The notes below the pieces were generated by a model that had not been told where the DNA came from, did not search any database, and saw nothing but the letters and a program-made list of their open reading frames with translations. The translations under genes and the position numbers were made by a program. Shown here piece after piece: positions 7,111 through 11,098 of a stretch of DNA of 11,098 nucleotides; within the stretch, counting starts at the first letter, position 1; each line of letters begins with the position of its first letter. This DNA comes from an uncultured Eubacteriales bacterium. GTDB lineage: Bacteria; Bacillota; Clostridia; Oscillospirales; Oscillospiraceae. The stretch lies in NCBI GenBank assembly GCA_900546075.1, contig URBH01000060.1, forward strand, positions 1 to 11,098, written 5' to 3'.

Positions 7111-7184
7111 GAGGGCTTGACCTATTTCTGCGCTATCCGTTTCGTGGGTTTAGCAGGTCGCAAAATCGGAATTTGACGGGGTAA

Positions 7185-7574
7185 ATGATTATGGATGTAT
7201 GCCGTTTTATTAAGGCTGTGTTGGCTCAGGATGAAAACACAATCAGAAACTTCTTTCACAAAGATGCGTATGTGGATTGGCATTGCTCCAACGAGCACTT
7301 TACGGTCGATGAGTTCATTATCGCAAACTGTGAATATCCGGGTGATTGGGATGGAACAGTTGAAAGGGTTGAAGTGATAGGCGATTTACTCATCACGGTA
7401 ACAAAAGTTTATCCTCAAGATAGAAGTGTGTATTTCCATGTGGTGTCATTCATAAGAACAGCAAATGATAAAATTGTGTCAATAGATGAATACTGGGCTG
7501 ATGATGGAAATCCTCCACAATGGAGAATTGATAAGCACATAGGCACACCAATTGTACAACTTCCAATTTATTGA
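7185..7574 (+). CDS. SnoaL/NTF2-like small protein in an AT-rich patch
   Basis: A 129-aa protein with the look of a SnoaL-like (NTF2 fold) cone domain. It has an N-terminal helix (VCRFIKAVLAQDE), FFHKDAYVDWHCSNEHFTVDEFI, then alternating strands (VERVEVIGDLLITVTKVYP, YFHVVSFIRTANDKIVSIDEYWADDG) and a C-terminal GNPPQWR. These proteins include ketosteroid-isomerase-like enzymes, but no specific activity can be read here. Two starts are possible, 7185 and 7191, with only a weak SD (GACGGGG, 7175-7181). A hand count over 7201-7560 gives about 40% GC, against well over 60% in neighbouring genes, and codons such as ATA, AGA and TTA are common. This suggests recent transfer. No promoter or flanking repeat was recognised. 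Confidence 0.78.
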   Translation: MIMDVCRFIKAVLAQDENTIRNFFHKDAYVDWHCSNEHFTVDEFIIANCEYPGDWDGTVERVEVIGDLLITVTKVYPQDRSVYFHVVSFIRTANDKIVSIDEYWADDGNPPQWRIDKHIGTPIVQLPIY

Positions 7575-7623
7575 AAACCGAACCGCCTGTTGGCTCAATT
7601 CCCCCCACCCAAGGAGAAATGTT

Positions 7624-8991
7624 ATGTTAACCTACGAGCTGAAAAAATCCTCGGGTGTTCCCCTTTACGAGGCGCTTTACCGCTGCATCCGGGGGGATAT
7701 CCTGTCCGGGGCGCTGCGTCCCGGGGAGAAGCTGCCCTCCAAGCGGGCGCTGGCGGAAAATCTGGAGGTCAGCAAGATCACCGTGGAGGCCGCCTACAGT
7801 CAGCTGCTGTCCGAGGGCTACATCTGCTCAAGGGAGAAGGTGGGCTATTTCGTGGAGACGGTGGAGCACAGCGCCCCGGTGCCCGCCGCCCCGGCGCGGC
7901 GGGCGAAGGAAGACGCAGCCTGCCTTCTTGACCTGACCGCCAACGGCACGGAGCAGTTCCCCTTTTCCGTCTGGTCGCGCTTGCAGCGGGAGGTCATGCT
8001 GGACTTTGGGGAAGCGCTTCTCGCGCCCCTGCCCAACCGGGGCGTCCCGGAGCTGCGGCAGGCCATTGCCGGCCATCTGGCGGCCTTCCGGGGAATGCGG
8101 GTGGATCCGGAGAACATCCTGATCGGCGCGGGAACGGACTTTCTGTACAATCTTTTGATTCAGCTGCTGGGGCGGGAGAAAATCTATGCCGTGGAGGAGC
8201 CGGGCTACGGGAAAATCCGGAAAATCTACGCCGCCGGGGGCGTGAAAACCGTCAGCGCCGCCATGGACGACCGGGGCGTCCTCCCGGAGAGCCTCGGCAG
8301 CGCCGATGTACTGCACATTTCCCCCTCCCACCACTTTCCCACCGGCATCGTCACCCCGGTGAGCCGGAGGCGGGAGCTGCTGGACTGGGCGAACCGGGGC
8401 AAAAAATGGATCATCGAGGACGACTACGACTCGGAATTCCGCTTCGATGCCCACCCTGTCCCCGCCATGCAGTCCCTGGACGACGGCGGGCGGGTGATCT
8501 ACATGAACAGCTTCTCCAAGAGCCTCGCGCCCTCCATCCGAATCAGCTATATGGTACTTCCCGGGGGGCTGATGGCGGCGTTTCAGCAGAAGCTGGGCTT
8601 TTACAGCTGCACCGTCCCCAGTTTTGAGCAGTACACGCTGGCGCGGTTCATAGGCCGGGGCTTTTTTGAGAAGCACATCAACCGAATGCGGAAATTCTAC
8701 AAAAGCCGCCGGAATGCCGTGGTTTCTCTGCTGGAAAATTGCGGCTTTTCCGATAAGCTGACCATACAGGAGCAGGACGCGGGACTGCATTTCCTGCTGA
8801 ATGTGGCGACGTCCCTTTCCGATCAGGCGCTGACGGACAAGCTGGCCACACTTGGCATCCGGGTCAGGACTCTAAGCAGCTACTACCACGACCAGTCGGA
8901 AGATTTGCACTGTCTGGTGATCAATTACTCCGGCCTGAAGGAGGAACGGCTGTCGGCGGCGCTGGCGGCGATTTCCGGGGAGCTGGCGTAG
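7624..8991 (+). CDS. MocR-family transcriptional regulator (GntR wHTH + PLP aminotransferase-like domain)
   Basis: A 455-aa DNA-binding regulator of the MocR/PdxR type. Residues 1-80 are a GntR winged helix (PLYEALYRCIRGDILSGAL, GEKLPSKRALAENL, SKITVEAAYSQLLSEGY). A short Ala/Pro/Arg linker (83-98) leads to an aminotransferase class I/II-like domain. PLP-site features are SPSHHFPTG (233-241), EDDYDSEFR (265-273) and SFSKS with Lys299 as the likely Schiff-base lysine, so PLP binding looks intact. Start at 7624 is fixed by AAGGAG (7611-7616); the frame open from 7552 overlaps the previous gene. Family members sense PLP or amino compounds and often regulate adjacent genes. The next gene is ADP-ribosylglycohydrolase-like with its own promoter, but the targets are unknown. 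Confidence 0.92.
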   Translation: MLTYELKKSSGVPLYEALYRCIRGDILSGALRPGEKLPSKRALAENLEVSKITVEAAYSQLLSEGYICSREKVGYFVETVEHSAPVPAAPARRAKEDAACLLDLTANGTEQFPFSVWSRLQREVMLDFGEALLAPLPNRGVPELRQAIAGHLAAFRGMRVDPENILIGAGTDFLYNLLIQLLGREKIYAVEEPGYGKIRKIYAAGGVKTVSAAMDDRGVLPESLGSADVLHISPSHHFPTGIVTPVSRRRELLDWANRGKKWIIEDDYDSEFRFDAHPVPAMQSLDDGGRVIYMNSFSKSLAPSIRISYMVLPGGLMAAFQQKLGFYSCTVPSFEQYTLARFIGRGFFEKHINRMRKFYKSRRNAVVSLLENCGFSDKLTIQEQDAGLHFLLNVATSLSDQALTDKLATLGIRVRTLSSYYHDQSEDLHCLVINYSGLKEERLSAALAAISGELA

Positions 8992-8998
8992 ATTTCCC

Positions 8999-9027
8999 TT
9001 GCCTTTTCCCGGGTCGGAGGGTATAAT
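8999..9027 (+). promoter_or_regulatory. Sigma-A promoter for the ADP-ribosylglycohydrolase-like gene
   Basis: TTGCCT (8999-9004), a 17-nt spacer, then a perfect TATAAT (9022-9027). It lies just after the mocR stop and 35 nt before the next ATG, so this gene is transcribed independently. Confidence 0.8.
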
Positions 9028-9062
9028 AAGCGGAAGAAGATATTTGCAGGGGAGGGACAGAT

Positions 9063-10163
9063 ATGGCCGTTTCGCAGTCGTCATACCGTGGGTGCCTGCT
9101 GGGACTGGCAGTGGGTGACGCCATGGGATACACCGTGGACAACCGCAGCTGGCAGGAGATTCAGGAGGACTACGGCCCCAACGGCCTGCTGGGTTACGAT
9201 CTGGTCAACGGCTATGCCGACGTCACCTCCTATACCCAGCTGGCGGCGTTCACCTGCAACGGTCTGCTGTTCGGCCTGACCCGGGGACAGATGCTGGGGA
9301 AAATGGCGCCCTTCATCAAATACGTGGGCATGAGCAGCCGGGAATGGGCCGCCTCTCAGCGCCCCTGGGGACGCCCCACCCGGAATTACTGCTGGCTTCT
9401 GCGGAAGGCCGAGCTTTGCCGCCGCCACTGCATGGACACCCGGATGCTGGACACCCTGAGCCGTCCCACTCTGGGAACTCCCGAGACCCCCGCCAACAAT
9501 TATGACAGCCCCGGCGGCATCACCACCGCCATCGGCGTCGGGCTATTTTTCCACGAGGACCGCACCGATCAGCATGAGATCGACCTGCTGGGGGCGGAAG
9601 CCGTGGCGCTGACCCAGGGAAGCCCCTCGGCGTTTCTCTCCGGGGCGGTGCTGGCGCACATCATGAGCCGGCTCCTCCGTCAGCCCCATCTGCCCCTGAA
9701 ACGGCTGGTCATGGAGGCCGTGGAGGCCATGAAGGAGCAGTTCGGCCACCAGTACAGTCAGGCCTTCGAGGTCGCCACATTGGTGCGCCACGCCATCGCC
9801 TACTCGGAATCCCCCAATCTCAGACCCGTGGACGTGATGGAGCGTCTGGACTGCGACAGCGCCGCCCAGGTGCTTGCGGGGGCAATTTACACCTGCCTGA
9901 CCAACTCCGCCGATTTTGACAGCGCCATGATCGCGGCGGTGAACCACTCCGGCCGCAGCGCCGCCGTGGGCGCCGTTACCGGTGCCATTCTGGGGGCGCG
10001 GCTGGGAGAGGAAGCCCTGCCGGACTTTTATATCGAGTGCCTGGAGCCTGCAGAGGTTCTGCGGGAGCTGGCGGACGACCTGTACACCGGCTGTCCCATG
10101 GAAAAAGGCAACAAGCTGTTCGATCTGGACTGGGACTACAAGTACCTCCACGGCGGGCAGTGA
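9063..10163 (+). CDS. ADP-ribosylglycohydrolase-fold protein, predicted inactive
   Basis: 366-aa protein of the DraG/ARH (ADP-ribosylglycohydrolase) family, whose active members remove ADP-ribose from proteins or related substrates with two Mg2+ ions. Family landmarks: YRGCLLGLAVGDAMG (8-22), SPGGITTAIGVGL (149-161), ALTQGSPSAFLSGAVLA (182-198) and AVNHSGRSAAVGAVTGAILG (292-311). The metal-binding acids are changed: the usual TDDT-type motif is TSYTQ (55-59), and the usual GDSDSTGA motif is GRSAAVGA (297-304, Arg298 and Ala300 at the Asp positions). The reading frame is intact and the rest of the fold is kept, so this looks like a maintained pseudoenzyme rather than a decaying gene. Start at 9063 with GGGGAGGG (9049-9056). 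It has its own strong promoter and a terminator-like hairpin after the stop. Family is clear; lack of activity is inferred from motifs. Confidence 0.88.
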   Translation: MAVSQSSYRGCLLGLAVGDAMGYTVDNRSWQEIQEDYGPNGLLGYDLVNGYADVTSYTQLAAFTCNGLLFGLTRGQMLGKMAPFIKYVGMSSREWAASQRPWGRPTRNYCWLLRKAELCRRHCMDTRMLDTLSRPTLGTPETPANNYDSPGGITTAIGVGLFFHEDRTDQHEIDLLGAEAVALTQGSPSAFLSGAVLAHIMSRLLRQPHLPLKRLVMEAVEAMKEQFGHQYSQAFEVATLVRHAIAYSESPNLRPVDVMERLDCDSAAQVLAGAIYTCLTNSADFDSAMIAAVNHSGRSAAVGAVTGAILGARLGEEALPDFYIECLEPAEVLRELADDLYTGCPMEKGNKLFDLDWDYKYLHGGQ

Positions 10164-10176
10164 ATCGGACATGAAT

Positions 10177-10223
10177 ACATCCCCTCCCCAGGGCATAGGA
10201 TGTCCCGGGGAGGGGATGTTTTT
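10177..10223 (+). terminator. Terminator hairpin overlapping the pdaA ribosome binding site
   Basis: ACATCCCCTCCCC (10177-10189) pairs perfectly with GGGGAGGGGATGT (10207-10219). Inside it, GGG/CCC (10191-10193/10204-10206) can extend the stem past a bulged A. A TTTTT tract (10219-10223) ends exactly at the pdaA ATG (10224). It has the form of an intrinsic terminator for the upstream gene, but its 3' arm contains the GGGGAGGGG Shine-Dalgarno of pdaA. It would thus both stop transcription and hide the pdaA start in read-through RNA. Confidence 0.82.
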
Positions 10224-11000
10224 ATGCGCAAACGGGATTTGCTGATATTGCTTGCGGCGCTGACCGCGGCGGCGGTGACGGCGGTTGGAATTTTTTCGGG
10301 AAGCGCGCTGCCTACCGGCTCCTGGGGGTTGAGCTTCCGGCAGGAGGGCGCGCCGCCCATCGGCAACGCCGGAATCGACCAGCTGAAGCGGTACGACGCC
10401 GCATACATCGGCAATACGTCGGAAAAGGTACTGTATCTGACCTTTGACGCGGGCTACGAAAACGGCTGTACGGAAAAAATTCTGGACACGCTGGAAAAGC
10501 ACAACGTCAAGGCCGCCTTTTTCCTGGTGGGCAACTACATCGAGAAAAACGCCGATCTGGTGCGCCGGATGACGGAGGAAGGGCATACCGTGGGCAACCA
10601 CACCATGCACCACTACGACATGAGCAGGATTTCCGAAAAGGCGGCGTTCACGAAGGAACTGCAAGACCTGGAAGCGCTGTACAAGGACACCACCGGCCGG
10701 GATATGCCAAAATACTACCGTCCGCCCCAGGGAATCTACAGCGAGGAGAATCTGCGCATGGCGCAGGAGCTGGGCTACCGGACGGTTTTCTGGAGCCTTG
10801 CCTACGTGGACTGGAACAACGACTCCCAGCCCACCCGGGAGCAGGCGTTTGCCAAGCTGCTGCCCCGGACGCATCCCGGCGCGGTGGTGCTGCTCCACTC
10901 CACCTCCAGAACCAACGCGGAAATCCTCGACGAGCTGTTGACCAAGTGGGAGGAAGAGGGCTACCGCTTCGCCACGGTGGAGGAGCTGTTTGCGTCATGA
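10224..11000 (+). CDS. pdaA: PdaA-type polysaccharide deacetylase (muramic delta-lactam formation)
   Basis: A 258-aa membrane-anchored or secreted carbohydrate esterase family 4 protein. In Bacillus, PdaA de-N-acetylates muramic acid to make the delta-lactam of spore cortex. An N-terminal hydrophobic segment (5-27) is followed by the NodB domain: TFDAGYENG (73-81, PdaA-style, with Asp75), GNHTMHH (124-130; metal ligands His126 and His130), RPPQG (166-170), VFWSLAYVDWNN (188-199), and HPGAVVLLHS (217-226) with His225. These features match PdaA closely rather than generic chitin deacetylases. Start chosen at 10224, with GGGGAGGGG 8 nt upstream; the ATG at 10200 has no SD and lies in the hairpin loop. 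PdaA implies a spore-forming lineage. Followed by a strong terminator. Confidence 0.91.
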   Translation: MRKRDLLILLAALTAAAVTAVGIFSGSALPTGSWGLSFRQEGAPPIGNAGIDQLKRYDAAYIGNTSEKVLYLTFDAGYENGCTEKILDTLEKHNVKAAFFLVGNYIEKNADLVRRMTEEGHTVGNHTMHHYDMSRISEKAAFTKELQDLEALYKDTTGRDMPKYYRPPQGIYSEENLRMAQELGYRTVFWSLAYVDWNNDSQPTREQAFAKLLPRTHPGAVVLLHSTSRTNAEILDELLTKWEEEGYRFATVEELFAS

Positions 11001-11010
11001 CCGGAAACAT

Positions 11011-11047
11011 GTGCCGCCGCAAAGTGAAACTTTGCGGCGGCACTTTT
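11011..11047 (+). terminator. Intrinsic terminator of pdaA
   Basis: A 15-bp perfect stem, GTGCCGCCGCAAAGT (11011-11025) with ACTTTGCGGCGGCAC (11029-11043), loop GAA, then TTTT (11044-11047). It begins 10 nt after the pdaA stop. Confidence 0.9.
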
Positions 11048-11060
11048 CATACTATTTCTC

Positions 11061-11086
11061 GATAAAATGGTTAACACCATTTTATC
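11061..11086. repeat. Perfect 11-bp palindrome after pdaA, related to the one upstream of lexA
   Basis: GATAAAATGGT (11061-11071) is the reverse complement of ACCATTTTATC (11076-11086), spacer TAAC. It matches the 12-38 palindrome in its core (ATAAAAyGG ... CCrTTTTAT), with a C/G pair there replaced by a T/A pair here. Its position after the pdaA terminator suggests it belongs to the next transcription unit, outside the window. It could be an operator, an RNA hairpin or a dispersed repeat. Confidence 0.6.
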
Positions 11087-11098
11087 CTGCGAATCCTT

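Noticed and set aside
7117..7145. TTGACC as the -35 of a promoter for the SnoaL-like gene
   Set aside because: No -10-like hexamer at the right spacing.
9543..10898. Long minus-strand open frame of 451 codons across the ARH-like and pdaA genes
   Set aside because: Spans two well-supported + strand genes and their terminator; Gly/His/Gln/Arg-rich antisense composition and no recognisable family.

Overview
This 11.1 kb window looks like chromosome from a GC-rich member of the Clostridia, most likely Oscillospiraceae-like. That is inferred from strong AGGAGG-type ribosome binding sites, a T-box leader, a clostridial-type LexA, a trpXYZ-type transporter and a PdaA-type spore-cortex deacetylase. 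All convincing genes are on the + strand. No rRNA, tRNA, CRISPR array, insertion sequence or phage gene was found.

Layout. (1) 1-652: a perfect 12-bp palindrome, then lexA, the SOS repressor/autoprotease. (2) 685-3958: a near-consensus sigma-A promoter, a T-box riboswitch whose specifier reads UGG (Trp), and an ABC transporter operon of lipoprotein, permease and ATPase (trpX-trpY-trpZ type), closed by a terminator-like hairpin. The riboswitch and the near absence of Trp from the transporter proteins both point to tryptophan uptake under Trp starvation. (3) 4049-7110: an extended -10 promoter, thiN (thiamine pyrophosphokinase) and, 16 nt downstream, a CtpE-like P-type ATPase. (4) 7185-7574: a small SnoaL/NTF2-like gene of about 40% GC in GC-rich surroundings, probably a late arrival. 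(5) 7624-8991: a MocR-type (GntR/aminotransferase fusion) regulator. (6) 8999-10163: a clear promoter and an ADP-ribosylglycohydrolase-fold protein that has lost the acidic metal-binding motifs. (7) 10177-11047: a terminator-like hairpin whose 3' arm is the Shine-Dalgarno of the next gene, pdaA, which ends in a strong terminator. (8) 11061-11086: a second palindrome resembling the one upstream of lexA, with a compensated base change.

The genes fall into small independent units, mostly housekeeping or regulatory. The items most worth a second look are the predicted-inactive ADP-ribosylglycohydrolase, the terminator/SD overlap in front of pdaA, the covarying palindromes near the two ends, the Trp-sparing transporter with its extra in-frame start, and the AT-rich SnoaL-like gene. 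I do not see a multi-gene defence or other novel system here.
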